A program made the translations under genes and the position numbers. From Coemansia sp. RSA 1200 (lineage: Eukaryota > Kickxellomycota > Kickxellomycetes > Kickxellales > Kickxellaceae), in contig JANBTT010000048.1 of assembly GCA_027578915.1 (NCBI GenBank), positions 52,425 to 116,424 on the forward strand: DNA of 64,000 nt. Direction: 5' to 3'. The notes beneath the pieces were generated by a model. The model searched no databases and was not told the DNA's origin. It was given only the letters and a program-made list of their open reading frames with translations. Positions 27,929 through 38,121 of this stretch are shown here, one piece after another (the stretch's first letter is position 1; each line of letters starts with the position of its first letter).

Positions 27929-30900
27929 TCAACTACGACTCTGGATCTTTTGGGCAACACGCGCCTGTGAGTTTCCTATTGCCAAACCCTGAGTGAGAAC
28001 TCGCGCTGTGGCGGCCCCGATAGCAATACACAGCACAACAACAATATTCACCATAAACACGGGCGCAGCAAACATAAAACGGGGCGCAAACACCTTCCAA
28101 ACCATCAGATGACGGCGGAACCAAGCAGCAAACGCTGCGGCTCCCATGGTAACAAGGAGGTTATACGCCGCATACAGTGCACCAGCGCCGGTGACTCTTG
28201 CAAAGTATGTGTCTGGCGCCAACCGAAGCAGCGGCGTGCCTAATGATTCATTCCATAGCATCGCCAATGGCACAGATAGCGCTGTGAGTACAAACGACCC
28301 AAACGTGTTGAGAAAGACAAGGGTGCCGCAAATATACAGGTGCATGTCCCGTATGCCAACAAACGCAGTGCTCCACTGTATTGACACAAGCGTGAACTGG
28401 TGTCCTGTAGCAAAGTATCCTTGGTACGCCAGCAGTGCCATCACAGCCACTTGCGCTGGAACAAGCGCCTGTGCTGTGGATTCTTCCGAAGCAAGAGCAT
28501 CGCTGAGTGCGTCAAAGAGCTCTGCGCAAAGCAAGAGCTTTATAAACAAAGCGGAAAGCATGATTCCGCCCATTGGCTGCTGGAACGTGTACAGAATACA
28601 GAATATAACGGTGACAAATGCCAGATACGCAGCACCAAATGCATTTCCAAACCCGAGAATGACGGCTGCCTGTCGCGGTGGCTGCAGCCGAGCATTGGCC
28701 GACTTTTTCTTGGATGTTTCCGATGCTAGCACGTCCTTGGGGGCCTCAGTGATAGCAATGTCAAGACAGAACGGACTGGCAATCCACGCTGATAGACCAC
28801 CGCCTACTGCAATGCCAACAGCCATCCTTGCGAGAACAATGCGCACCTCGCTCCAGTCCGACGGTTCGTCGAGGCCGTCTGCTGGTGCCCCAGACGACGG
28901 ATATGGCAAGGAGCCGCTTCCTGTAGAAAGATTTCCGTCTATAGAGTCAAGGACCCAGTATACGGCGGCCATTCCCATGCTAACACGCATTCCAATGCCG
29001 ATCCAAACATTCGCAATCATGGCGCGGTGGCTGTGCGACTGCCTGAGGAACCGGAGGATCACATACGGCACTAACCACACCATCGACAGATTTGCGATAG
29101 ATAATGGCACGCTGGAAATGGATGCTGAGGGGGGTCCGTAGAACGTTGGCTTACAGCCCCCTAGCAGCTGCTCTTCGCGACAAACGGTGGAATACAGCGA
29201 AAAGCGGTTGAGAACCATGATTGCCAGCGCACATGCAAGTACTCTTTTCCCAGATCCTCTCTGTTTCTCTTGCGAGGAACCAGCACTGATATATGCAGAC
29301 GCTCCACTAGCAGCCGCAGTGAACAAAAGAGACTGGAGAAGATAGTGCACGATGCTGTCCTCACTGAATGTGAAGCTGTTCGATGTAAAGGCAAGCGAGT
29401 GCATAATTCCTGCTACGCAAGCGGAGCCGTTAATCAGCGTGTGCAAATTAAACACATTTACCGCTAACGTCTTCAGGGGAATATTTAAGAGCAGAATGTG
29501 GCTCTTGACGCACGCAATCTGCACACAGAACGCAAGCACTATCCCGATAACGCATCCAGCGACAGACATATCGACTATTGATGCCTGTGTCGCGGAATCC
29601 TTGACAAAGGGTACGGAAAACAATGCTCGGAAGATTACCGTAGAAGCAGCTCCGCCGGCAAGACATCCCCTCCAGGTATTGCCGACAATGACCTGTAGCG
29701 AGGAATGGCGGGTATATGCATAGATCAAAACCAGCGCAGTCAAAACAAGAGCCATTATGCAAAGCCCCAGTATAATCAAAACAGCGTCAAATTGCGCCCA
29801 CATCTGCCATAGCGTTCCAAGAACAAGGCGCAGAAACGCATGGTACTCTGCGGCAACCTTCTCTTCAAACACCTCTATATGTAGCTGGCGTCTGGTTCTG
29901 GGGCTCTGGGCGACCAAGTCCGACAGCTCGCGATAGCTGGTGTCAGCACGCTCAAGCATGTCTTTCCAGGCACGCACTGCGTCGTCGGAAAACCCATGGT
30001 TTCGTGATCTAGCCATGTATGTTGTTAGGTAGCGCATGGTTTGTGCAGAGTTAAGGCGGAGTGCGCGTAGCAGGCCCCATTCGCCATGCACATCCTCGTC
30101 AGAGGCAAACATCTCTGGAATGGCTACACCTAGATTGTTAAACGGAATTGGTAGCCCCAGCGCCAATGACACGGTCGGCACAAAGTCAATCTGCGGGATA
30201 CTGCGCATCCGTGGCGGCTCCACCAGGAGCTTTCCCGACGCCTGGCGGTAGTCGTCGGATAGGTGTGTGTTGAGCCACCAGCCGCTCCTGATTTCCTGAT
30301 CAATAAAAAGACCATGTGCGCTGTTCTCCAGGACCGCAGCGGACTGCTCCACCACGCGCGCGGAACGCTCAGCACCTTTCTTGGTGTTCCATTTTTTGTT
30401 GGAGTACATCCACAGAGCCGCATCAACCTCGCGTGGGCTATCGCCGCCATGGTCGCCCTTGGGATCCATGCCATGGTCACCCAATACAAACAACACTGTC
30501 GGCTTTTGTGAGTTGTCGATTGCGTCGACGGTGTACTCTATTGCCTTGTTCATCTGTGCAAGCTTTGCACCAATGGCCGGGTGGTCTGGGCCGTAGCGGT
30601 GGCCGCAGTGGTCAACGCCGAGGCAGTGAGCAATTAGCACATTCCAGTCGCGGTGCAGCTGCGAAAGATCGACACGCGTGCTCGCCATTTTGCTGTCAGC
30701 TGTAAGCAAGTCAGGATGCTGCAGCATGTCTTTCTGTCTCACAAGCCCACGCCATTCCTCGCGTCTGGAACGTATCTCTGCTGCGCGTTGGTCAGACATG
30801 GTGCGTTCTTCGGCCTCCGAAGGAAGGAGAAACAGCGGCAGACGCGCCAGAACGCCATCGTCAACAGTGTCAATATCCCAGACGTTGAGACTAGGAAAGG

Positions 30901-31777
30901 GCCGAGAACGGGCCCACGCCTTCCCACCAGCCGCCCTATCTGACGTGTTGTTTGTTTCAGCTGCGCAAGTGTCGCTGAGCTCTTCAGGAAACAGGCTCAT
31001 CCATGTATCGTCACCAAGAAAAACTAGGTTACGCTGGACACTGCTTGCACGGTCACCTCCTCCGGAAGGCAATTCAGTGGAATTGTGGTCGCCGATCCGT
31101 GCCCGGCGCAGTGACTGAAGCCAGTTGTCCTCTTCGATAGCACTTCCTGCAAAGTTGCTGCCGGCGTCAATAAATGTGGGGAGCTGTCCGGTCGTTAGAC
31201 CCTTCAGACGCTGCAGTGTTGTAGTTGGCGGATCAGCCCGAAATCGATAAAGCATCGTCTGTTCGGGATATCTTTCATTTAACTGGTGAATCGTCGAGAG
31301 TCTGTTGTGGTAGGGCATAAGCCTCTCGCTATGTTCGCGGGCCAGCTCCGCGTCGGTTGGATGGCTGTCAGTTTCCTTAGTCTTCAGCGATCTGCTATTG
31401 TTGCCAAAACGAAGGTCGAGCTCCTCGCTCCACGTCGCAAAGTCAACGCGCAAGGCATCGACAATAAGTACGATTGCCCTGTCGAACTTTGCAGGGTACC
31501 ATGTGCTATACGAGTTAGAAGTGCCAGCCTCTGAAGAAACACCTGCACTAGGAGGTGGTTCATCTGCAAATGGCAACGTGGACGAAAGCGTGTGATCGGG
31601 AAGCACCATACGAGTAAGCAAGAAACCGCGCGCAAACAGCCAGAATCCCACAGTACTGGCGGCTAGCAACACGAAAGCCACCAGCCAGTGTTCGCGCCTG
31701 GGGAGCGGTCTAGGACGATTATCCACAGCAGCAGAGCTCGAACCAATAGCGTCTATTTTGTTCTCTGAAGGAGCCAT
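27929..31777 (-). CDS. GPI13: GPI ethanolamine phosphate transferase 3 (Gpi13/PIG-O)
   Basis: ER enzyme adding phosphoethanolamine to the third mannose of the GPI anchor. The 1,282-residue product starts with a short cytosolic part and one signal-anchor segment (about residues 30-50). The alkaline-phosphatase-like lumenal domain has IVLIVDALRVDFATW near 100, DPPTTTLQRLKGLTTG, LVFLGDDTWMSLFPE, HCLGVDHCGHRYGP and GDHGMDPKGDHGG near 434, with conserved metal-binding Asp and His residues. From about 650 onward there are many hydrophobic membrane segments. ATG 31777 was chosen because the 145 upstream codons are a leader-like open stretch. It is longer than yeast Gpi13 (about 1,017). Confidence 0.92.
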   Translation of the reverse strand: MAPSENKIDAIGSSSAAVDNRPRPLPRREHWLVAFVLLAASTVGFWLFARGFLLTRMVLPDHTLSSTLPFADEPPPSAGVSSEAGTSNSYSTWYPAKFDRAIVLIVDALRVDFATWSEELDLRFGNNSRSLKTKETDSHPTDAELAREHSERLMPYHNRLSTIHQLNERYPEQTMLYRFRADPPTTTLQRLKGLTTGQLPTFIDAGSNFAGSAIEEDNWLQSLRRARIGDHNSTELPSGGGDRASSVQRNLVFLGDDTWMSLFPEELSDTCAAETNNTSDRAAGGKAWARSRPFPSLNVWDIDTVDDGVLARLPLFLLPSEAEERTMSDQRAAEIRSRREEWRGLVRQKDMLQHPDLLTADSKMASTRVDLSQLHRDWNVLIAHCLGVDHCGHRYGPDHPAIGAKLAQMNKAIEYTVDAIDNSQKPTVLFVLGDHGMDPKGDHGGDSPREVDAALWMYSNKKWNTKKGAERSARVVEQSAAVLENSAHGLFIDQEIRSGWWLNTHLSDDYRQASGKLLVEPPRMRSIPQIDFVPTVSLALGLPIPFNNLGVAIPEMFASDEDVHGEWGLLRALRLNSAQTMRYLTTYMARSRNHGFSDDAVRAWKDMLERADTSYRELSDLVAQSPRTRRQLHIEVFEEKVAAEYHAFLRLVLGTLWQMWAQFDAVLIILGLCIMALVLTALVLIYAYTRHSSLQVIVGNTWRGCLAGGAASTVIFRALFSVPFVKDSATQASIVDMSVAGCVIGIVLAFCVQIACVKSHILLLNIPLKTLAVNVFNLHTLINGSACVAGIMHSLAFTSNSFTFSEDSIVHYLLQSLLFTAAASGASAYISAGSSQEKQRGSGKRVLACALAIMVLNRFSLYSTVCREEQLLGGCKPTFYGPPSASISSVPLSIANLSMVWLVPYVILRFLRQSHSHRAMIANVWIGIGMRVSMGMAAVYWVLDSIDGNLSTGSGSLPYPSSGAPADGLDEPSDWSEVRIVLARMAVGIAVGGGLSAWIASPFCLDIAITEAPKDVLASETSKKKSANARLQPPRQAAVILGFGNAFGAAYLAFVTVIFCILYTFQQPMGGIMLSALFIKLLLCAELFDALSDALASEESTAQALVPAQVAVMALLAYQGYFATGHQFTLVSIQWSTAFVGIRDMHLYICGTLVFLNTFGSFVLTALSVPLAMLWNESLGTPLLRLAPDTYFARVTGAGALYAAYNLLVTMGAAAFAAWFRRHLMVWKVFAPRFMFAAPVFMVNIVVVLCIAIGAATARVLTQGLAIGNSQARVAQKIQSRS

Positions 31778-32279
31778 TAGAGCTAATAAGGGATATATAG
31801 GGTGATTAATTAGTATAAACGCGACACATAGACAAATGATAAAAGAAAGAAACCGAAAAAACCCCCTTCCCAATTGGGAGAGAAAGAAAGAGCATGGGTG
31901 TGGAGAAAGTGGTTGAGAATGGCTATCTTGCAGATCAGATCTAGCTGGATTGAGCCTCCGCCCTGAAGTGGAAGCCTGCAATGATAACGTCATCCGTAAA
32001 AGGTTCTGCAGAAAAGTCAACACAGCCTGCGATTTAGGAAAAACAGTAAACAGTAAACAGTTCTGGGTGGTTTGTAGAAGCGAGAGGATGGCGTTATGAA
32101 TCAGGTAAAGAACTTTTGTTCTTGAACTGCTTACGAAAGAGCGATGTTTGGTATATATTGCACAACACAGTGGAATAGACAGAGGAAATAGGAATATGAT
32201 ATCATTGAACATGGAATAGCTAGTGGCAATACTATGAGTGTAGAAGTGTCCGTACTGGGAGGGGGAGTTTCAGAAGAGA
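31778..32279. other. Intergenic region upstream of GPI13
   Basis: Holds the GPI13 upstream region and the AKTIP-like gene 3' end. The minus-strand frame stays open across much of it, but the encoded residues are hydrophobic and Ser-rich without family character, so I treat it as leader. Confidence 0.4.
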
Positions 32280-33353
32280 TTAGGTGGATTCAGTGGAGTC
32301 GTTTGGAGATGATGCAAAGAGCTTAATGCGCTGCAGCGTCGCATCGTAGTCCTCGTCCGAAAGCGGAGAAAAGACGATCGGGCAGTCGTGCGTCTGCTGC
32401 TTGTACAAGTGGTCGGGCATCCGGGAGCGCATGGAGTCGATTCTGGCGTGCTCGCGGAACTGCGGCAGATCGTTCTTAAACCTGAGAAAGGCGGCAACAT
32501 TGTAGCAGTCGCGCGCCTGCAGTTGCTTGAGCACACGGTTCTTGAAGGAGTTCTTGAAGTAATGCAGAGCGTGGAAGATGTAGTCGCTGTAGGGCGTCCA
32601 CTGGGGAAACTGGTGCTCCAGCGCAAAGCGGCCGTCCTCGAGTCGCACCAGCGGATGTGCCACCGGCGTTGCAAGCGTGATGGCAGGGTGCAGCCGCGGA
32701 TACTCGCGCGGGATGTCGATGCGGAAGCGGATGACAGCGTCACGCCAGTATCCGCGCTTGACAAACATGACGCCGTACCAGACGTTGATTGAGCCAAGCG
32801 ACGGCATCATGTAGACGCCACGCGGCATGTGGCCCAGCGTCCGCAGTCCAAGAAGCTCAATCTGCAACTCGCATCGCCGCATGTGCTCCGAGTAGAACCG
32901 CCCCGAAGAGGCAATTGCCAACGGCACCGCTGGGCCCTTGAAATCTTCCTCGCTTGTGTGTGTCTCTGCCATTTCCTGGTCACCTTCTGCACCAACGTGG
33001 CCTGTTGTCGGCAGATCAACATCCATTGCATCGTTGTCAGAGTTCTCCTGCTCGCCCACGCCGCCGTCTCCATTGCGGCCATTCCCTTTGCCGGGCTTTG
33101 TTGGCGTCATCAGCGCCGCATCTGCGTAGCTGCTGACGTTGCTGCCGCTCTTTGAGCTTCTGCTGGCAGACTGGACGTCAACACCGTTGGTGTACGTTGC
33201 AAAGAACAGATCCTTGAGCCGCTGCGAGGGCGAGCGTGTGCTTGTCTGGTGTCCAAACCGTATCTGTGCCCCGTCATCCGTCCGGTCCTTCTCCTTGAAG
33301 CGTGACGCGGCTGTGCGGGTGGGCGTTTCGAACAAAGCACTCGGTCTGCTCAT
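32280..33353 (-). CDS. AKTIP/FTS-like inactive ubiquitin-conjugating enzyme variant
   Basis: A 357-residue protein. The UBC-like fold lies at about residues 160-300: FYSEHMRRCELQIELLGL helix, then GVMFVKRGYWRDAVIRFRIDIPREYPRLHP, the normal place where E2s have their catalytic Cys. Here ATPVAHPLVRLEDGRF follows and the active-site Cys is absent, so it is a UEV-type non-catalytic E2. AKTIP/FTS in animals joins HOOK and FHIP proteins to dynein and early endosomes; the fungal role is inferred only. The N-terminal 150 residues are low-complexity (Ser/Asp/Gly/Asn) with a short basic SQRLKDLFF segment. Intronless; ATG 33353. Confidence 0.8.
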   Translation of the reverse strand: MSRPSALFETPTRTAASRFKEKDRTDDGAQIRFGHQTSTRSPSQRLKDLFFATYTNGVDVQSASRSSKSGSNVSSYADAALMTPTKPGKGNGRNGDGGVGEQENSDNDAMDVDLPTTGHVGAEGDQEMAETHTSEEDFKGPAVPLAIASSGRFYSEHMRRCELQIELLGLRTLGHMPRGVYMMPSLGSINVWYGVMFVKRGYWRDAVIRFRIDIPREYPRLHPAITLATPVAHPLVRLEDGRFALEHQFPQWTPYSDYIFHALHYFKNSFKNRVLKQLQARDCYNVAAFLRFKNDLPQFREHARIDSMRSRMPDHLYKQQTHDCPIVFSPLSDEDYDATLQRIKLFASSPNDSTEST

Positions 33354-33787
33354 TTATGCCAATGCTGCAAATCTAAAAGCCCGCCGTCCTTTTGTCAACC
33401 GAGGTGAAATTGTATTCTCCGCAATAGAGCAACGCCAAATGGCTTAACTAAGATACACAAACAAAGCGTTTTGGAATAAGTAGTGCAACAGGCCTTTCTC
33501 ACAGCAAAATGAATAGTGAAGAATAAGACTAATCAAAACAAACAAAGCAAGACAAAACAAACAAGACAAACAGCCTTTCCCAAACTAATTTTTCGAGTCC
33601 ATCTTCAAGGCCTTGTCAGTGTGTGTGATCGTGATGATCATCGCGGCTGGTATCAAATTGCAGATCAATTATCTTTTTTCTTCTGCTCCTGCTTTTCTTT
33701 TCCTTTTTCTTTTTAAACACATACACAGTTATCCTTAAATGTCTTCTATTAGGCGTTCTTGTCTGCTTCACTAGATTTGCCTATTCG
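33354..33787. promoter_or_regulatory. Divergent promoter region, AKTIP-like gene and zinc-ribbon gene
   Basis: 434 bp, A/T-rich, with a purine-rich tract (AACAAACAAAGCAAGACAAAAC near 33537-33558) and a T-rich pyrimidine tract just before the plus-strand ATG (33660-33715). No gene. Confidence 0.4.
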
Positions 33788-34732
33788 ATGGTCTCGAAGA
33801 ATTTGGAAGAACAACAGTCAGCGCGACTAAACCACCTACACACTGTGTCGCGCATGGCATTCCGGATATGTCCACAACTGGCTGCATTCTATGGCAACGA
33901 GTTCTCCACAGCACTTGGCGGTCAAAAGGCAGCAAATTCTGTTGTGCGCTACCAATGCCCTTACTGCGGCTCACCGCTTGTTGATAGCCGGAGCGTGTCT
34001 CGCGTGTCGGTGGTGCGGACACCACAACCTCAAAGAAGTTGCTTGGCCAAGGATGGTTCTGACAAACTTCGTGGAAGGGCGAAGGAACGGGCGCTGCGAT
34101 CTATGAGGCGAAAAAGATTGAACCAGGGTAACAGCTGCAAGCGACGGGTTGTAAAAGTTTTGCTGAGTGATATCACTGATGATCGCACGTCAGAAACGAC
34201 CAAGACAGGGCGAAACGGAGTGCAGAAGAGCATCAAAAACACTGTGGAATACATATGTGGGCTCTGTGACTCTCGGATCGTGTATCCTGGCGCCACAGCA
34301 TCCGGCCTCGATGCGGCAGGGCTTTCCGGCGGTGTTGTCAAGGCCTTGCGACAACCGGAAATGGCTATCAGCATCAACAACAACGCAACTTTCCAGATCA
34401 AGGGAAAGCATATAGAAGCCAGCTCAAGATGCTCTGTTCGGCCCCCGTCTGCCGATCTTCAGTCGAACGCAGTAAATGTTCAATGCAAGGCTGATGGGCC
34501 GAATAAACCCACTCCAGTACTAGTCAAAGAAGCGTCTAAAGTAGCTTTGGCCAAGAAAGATGCAGGCTCTACAGAGACTGTGGTTGATGCAGCACAGACT
34601 GACTCTCAGACCAAGAAGCGTAAGCGGTACAAAAGCAACCTACTCGCAACATTGGCTGCGAACAAGAAAAGATCCGAGGAGCAAAAAAACAATTCATCTT
34701 TCAATCTAGGCGACTTTCTGTCTGGTCTTTAA
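33788..34732 (+). CDS. Zinc-ribbon protein similar to the C18orf21/Snm1 group (RNase MRP-related, tentative)
   Basis: A 314-residue protein. The N-terminal helix (LNHLHTVSRMAFRICPQLAAFYG) is followed by a zinc ribbon whose two CxxC pairs are CPYC (about residues 57-60) and, much later, CGLC (about 157-160) in YICGLCDSRIVYPG. Between them lies a basic Arg/Lys-rich linker. This order resembles animal C18orf21 and yeast Snm1/Rpr2-type proteins, which bind RNase P or MRP RNA. The similarity is seen by eye only and could be shared only at the zinc-ribbon level. The C-terminus is lysine-rich (KKRKRYKSNLLATLAANKKR) and ends in a short SFNLGDFLSGL motif. ATG 33788. Confidence 0.55.
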   Translation: MVSKNLEEQQSARLNHLHTVSRMAFRICPQLAAFYGNEFSTALGGQKAANSVVRYQCPYCGSPLVDSRSVSRVSVVRTPQPQRSCLAKDGSDKLRGRAKERALRSMRRKRLNQGNSCKRRVVKVLLSDITDDRTSETTKTGRNGVQKSIKNTVEYICGLCDSRIVYPGATASGLDAAGLSGGVVKALRQPEMAISINNNATFQIKGKHIEASSRCSVRPPSADLQSNAVNVQCKADGPNKPTPVLVKEASKVALAKKDAGSTETVVDAAQTDSQTKKRKRYKSNLLATLAANKKRSEEQKNNSSFNLGDFLSGL

Positions 34733-35370
34733 TGCAAAGGCATGTTTATTATTTTCTTTTATGAAAATGCCACATTATGTAAACGATGCCTTTGTTTATA
34801 TCTATTAGCTTCTTGTCTTGTAATTTAAATGCCGTTGCTTCTATTAAACCGTCTTTACTTCCGCCTTTATTGGAATGTGTCCATTCATAGCAAAAACTGA
34901 AACAATGGAGTATTCTGCTGCACTACAATTGCAACCTTGTCTAGAATGGCCTTTTATACTTTTGATTCTGCATTTGCAGTATTATAAACGTCGATATTGA
35001 CAATTAAAATGTCACTGTTGTTAAAAAAATCCCATGCCTGCGTCTGCGCATGCTTTTACTAACTCGTAAATTATTTTACAGTATAGAAAATGGTATACAC
35101 TATCGTCAGAATATGTCTGGAGATAAATAAGCACCACTTTGGCATTTCCTGGTGACAGACAAAAAATTCTAGACTTTCAATTTCTTGTCTCCACAACACA
35201 CACGTCTTTTTTTGTAATTGGCATTCGTAAGCCTTTTCTTTTTTGGTCTTTACGTTTTATTTTCTAAACATTCTGTTATATCCCTTTTTATATTCGCTTA
35301 TAATATTCAGGCTGTACAAGATCGTCGTTTTTGACACGCTCTAATAAAAGTATCGACAGAATCGTCAAAC
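34733..35370. other. Intergenic region
   Basis: About 640 bp, strongly A/T-rich with many TTTTT and AATTT runs and polyadenylation-like sites just after the upstream stop. No coding exon or RNA gene is seen. Confidence 0.45.
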
Positions 35371-36168
35371 ATGACATCATCTTCTATATGTGTTCTTGGC
35401 AATGACAGCAATAATAGGGAGATTGCGGCAGATGCTGCATTGCGTGCTTCTAAAGAGATAACATCTCTGCCGACCCCATCCACCATGGGCCCAGATGTCC
35501 AGCACAGATCGTCATGGAACATTAACAACAAGCTCGTAGATTTACTGCAGTATCTTAATCCCCTGTTCTACGCAAGACTCGCACAGTCCTTGGTCTACTC
35601 AATGTTGGAGTCTCTCAGCCCAAACACTGCGTCTGGACACAATATATGTATAGAGAATGATGGTACCCAACGCGAAGTCCCTCCTTTGGCGGCGGTTGTT
35701 CCCGCGGATGCAATTGCCATTGATTGCGGTTACACTGATGGTACTGGTCATAAACAAGCGGAACAGGCTACTGGGAACAATACAATGGTCGGAGCCCAGT
35801 ATATCACTGTTTCACCCGAGTTTGAATATCTCCCTGATCTTGATCTCGGCCCTTCCTCTGTCAGTGTTGCTAAAACTGGCACCCCCTCATCTACTGACAA
35901 AGGGAAATCGACCTGCGAACGTAAGCCCGCATCTGTAGCTCAAGCTCAGTCCAAGCCAAAGCCAGATCCAATGGATACTTCTAACATCTTGCCAACGTCT
36001 ACATCTGCAGAATTTTCATCTGCAGATATCAACAGCACTACTACTAGTGCGTCAGATAATGCAGAAAAGCTTTCAGAAAGTGGTGCGTGCGAGTTTGGCG
36101 ACAAACCAAAAGGGCCAAAAAAGGGAAACCGCAAAAAGAATAGGAAGAACAAGGAAAGAAATAATTGA
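35371..36168 (+). CDS. Hypothetical protein with a polar middle and a Lys/Asn-rich C-terminus
   Basis: 265 residues, not recognised. Residues 45-75 contain the only clearly helical, hydrophobic part (WNINNKLVDLLQYLNPLFYARLAQSLVYSML). The middle is Thr/Ser/Pro/Asp-rich and probably disordered. The last about 25 residues are very basic and Asn-rich (KGPKKGNRKKNRKNKERNN), suggesting nucleic-acid or nucleolar binding. ATG 35371 follows a TTTTAT-rich leader. It could be lineage-specific. It is intronless and in a normal context, with convergent orientation to the methyltransferase gene. Confidence 0.65.
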   Translation: MTSSSICVLGNDSNNREIAADAALRASKEITSLPTPSTMGPDVQHRSSWNINNKLVDLLQYLNPLFYARLAQSLVYSMLESLSPNTASGHNICIENDGTQREVPPLAAVVPADAIAIDCGYTDGTGHKQAEQATGNNTMVGAQYITVSPEFEYLPDLDLGPSSVSVAKTGTPSSTDKGKSTCERKPASVAQAQSKPKPDPMDTSNILPTSTSAEFSSADINSTTTSASDNAEKLSESGACEFGDKPKGPKKGNRKKNRKNKERNN

Positions 36169-36326
36169 TTCTGAGCCAAAATAAAGATAAAAACTACAAC
36201 AAAACTACTTTAAATAGTCTATAATTTTGTCTCTAGAACGATACTAGCATTTGCAATGTATACGATTAAATCATTGCAAAAAAGCTTTAATATTAGTGCT
36301 TGTAAACGCATGTGTATTTTGTTTTG

Positions 36327-37571
36327 TTATGCAGGGAGCTTCACGCCAATAACATAAGCATTGAACGATTCAGGCATCTCAGCGGGCAATGTGAGCTCCT
36401 CAAAAGCCCCAAAGTCGGGACTGTTCTTCTTTTTGCGACTACACTCATCATCGCTTTCATCTTCGCTTTCGTCCTCATTCCCATTCTCGCTCTCGCTCTC
36501 ATCCAATGCTTCCATGCTGTCTTTTGTGCTTATCCAAACACACACATCGTCAAACCCAGCCTCAAGCATCGCTTCACGAAGTTCACAAAGGGAATAAACT
36601 CTAAAGTCATAAGTGAAGCAGTCCTTAAGCATTGAACCATCTTGCATTCGGAAGCTGAGTGAGAAGCGTGTTGTGTTTCGCAGCATATCAAAGTTGCCTT
36701 GGCGAAAGTAGTATCTGAACGCACCAACGTTCCGTATTCTGGAAATGCCAGATTTCACTGCTTCATGTCCTCCAAAAAGATCGCAAAACAAAAGTCCAAA
36801 GTCATTTAGGTTTCCAAGGCTGTGCTTCAAATACCTGACCAGATCTTGTCGCTTGTGGAAATAGCATATGCCGAAATTGAACGAAGCAATAATGTCAGTT
36901 CGTGGAACTGTTCGTTTTCCAGCATGCTTGCTCCCCTGAATCTTGCTGTCGTCACCATGGACATCGAATACATTGGCACAAACCAGCTTTACTCTGTCAT
37001 CGCTAGCCAAGCCATGACTGTCTCTCCCGATGGTATGCTCACTGGCGTATTCAATTACCTCTGGATCAATATCCACACCATACGCATACCTGGTTGCAGA
37101 TGGGCTAGAGTTCACCCACTCCATACAGAGCACTGCAGTTCCACAGAAATCCTCACGAAGGCTACATGCTTGGCGTTGACCAACATACTCATTGTCCGTG
37201 TCATATTCGCTCTCCTTGTCCTTGTGTCTACTGGTCTGCGCTCTCGTGTTACAATCATCTTTCCTAGGGCCACTTCTACTGTTGTCTCTTCTGCTTCCAG
37301 AATCAAGGTAGCGGCTGTTGAGCTTGTGATAAATGCTGTCAAGGTTCCGTATTTCCTTGCGTGGATGTTGAACCGCTTGCTGGTACAGCTGGTATTTGTC
37401 TGCCAGCTCGGCCATTGTCTTTGGGCGTTGTTTTTTGCTCTTGCCTTTTTTGGACACTGTTGCTTTGCTACTGTCACTTGCAGGGGATATGGTGGATAAT
37501 GCTGCATTTCTTTCGGCCTTGGTCTTTAACCATGCTGACATCCGGTGCGTCTTGTGCTTCTCTGACGGCAT
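36327..37571 (-). CDS. Class I SAM-dependent methyltransferase
   Basis: A 414-residue protein. After a basic N-terminus (residues 1-60, including KKGKSKKQRP) the conserved ADKYQLYQQAVQHPRKEI helix appears, then LREDFCGTAVLCMEWV (glycine-motif equivalent), YGVDIDPEVIEYAS (acidic SAM-ribose loop), ASFNFGICYFHKRQDLVRYLKHSL and LLFCDLFGGHEAVKSG. This pattern fits a methyltransferase group that also occurs in bacteria. Substrate is unknown. The C-terminal part holds an acidic Glu/Asp-rich insertion (DESESENGNEDESEDESDDE near residue 350). ATG 37571; an alternative start at MSAWLKTK would shorten it by ten residues. Confidence 0.7.
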   Translation of the reverse strand: MPSEKHKTHRMSAWLKTKAERNAALSTISPASDSSKATVSKKGKSKKQRPKTMAELADKYQLYQQAVQHPRKEIRNLDSIYHKLNSRYLDSGSRRDNSRSGPRKDDCNTRAQTSRHKDKESEYDTDNEYVGQRQACSLREDFCGTAVLCMEWVNSSPSATRYAYGVDIDPEVIEYASEHTIGRDSHGLASDDRVKLVCANVFDVHGDDSKIQGSKHAGKRTVPRTDIIASFNFGICYFHKRQDLVRYLKHSLGNLNDFGLLFCDLFGGHEAVKSGISRIRNVGAFRYYFRQGNFDMLRNTTRFSLSFRMQDGSMLKDCFTYDFRVYSLCELREAMLEAGFDDVCVWISTKDSMEALDESESENGNEDESEDESDDECSRKKKNSPDFGAFEELTLPAEMPESFNAYVIGVKLPA

Positions 37572-38121
37572 GATGATATTTATTTATTCGCAAAAAAACA
37601 ATCTACTTGGAGGGTCGGTCCAGCTTGTACGTATATCAATGGAGGGGGGAAAGGTAGCAGAATCCTATTTTGTATTTATTTATCGGCTGGAATATCAAGC
37701 TCGAGGAATCGAGGAATTGAAAAAAAAAAGACAAGCTGACTGACATCCCTCACGATTTTCTGTTTTCGTTTTTTGAAATTTTTCCGCTGCCTAAAATCCC
37801 ACCAATGTTAATCATGTTGTGTCAAAGAAAAACACCTAAATTCCGTGATTGAGAACAATGCTAGATTCGCTTTGGTTAGCAAATGAGTCTGCATTTGCCC
37901 CAGCTCAAAGATATGCTGTATTTGAAGAGCATGTTGGCGGCAATTGGCATTTTGTACAAAGTGCTGTGGGTTTTGCGTGTGAACACGGTTCATTAAAAGA
38001 GAGAAACAACAGAAAGATATTGCGTATGGGTATTTTGTTTGTTGCAAACTCACTCATAAAATACCGCGGTACATAATCAATGATATTATATTATATTACC
38101 GTACATATAAAAAGTCGGCTG
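37572..38121. other. Intergenic region downstream of the RIM15-like gene
   Basis: Contains the methyltransferase upstream region and the Rim15-like gene 3' end. A/T-rich with a poly(A) run (AAAAAAAAAG near 37720). Short open frames without family character. Confidence 0.4.

Noticed and set aside
28146..29141. 331-codon plus-strand open frame inside GPI13
   Set aside because: Antisense to the membrane-spanning half of Gpi13; composition follows the complement of hydrophobic codons.
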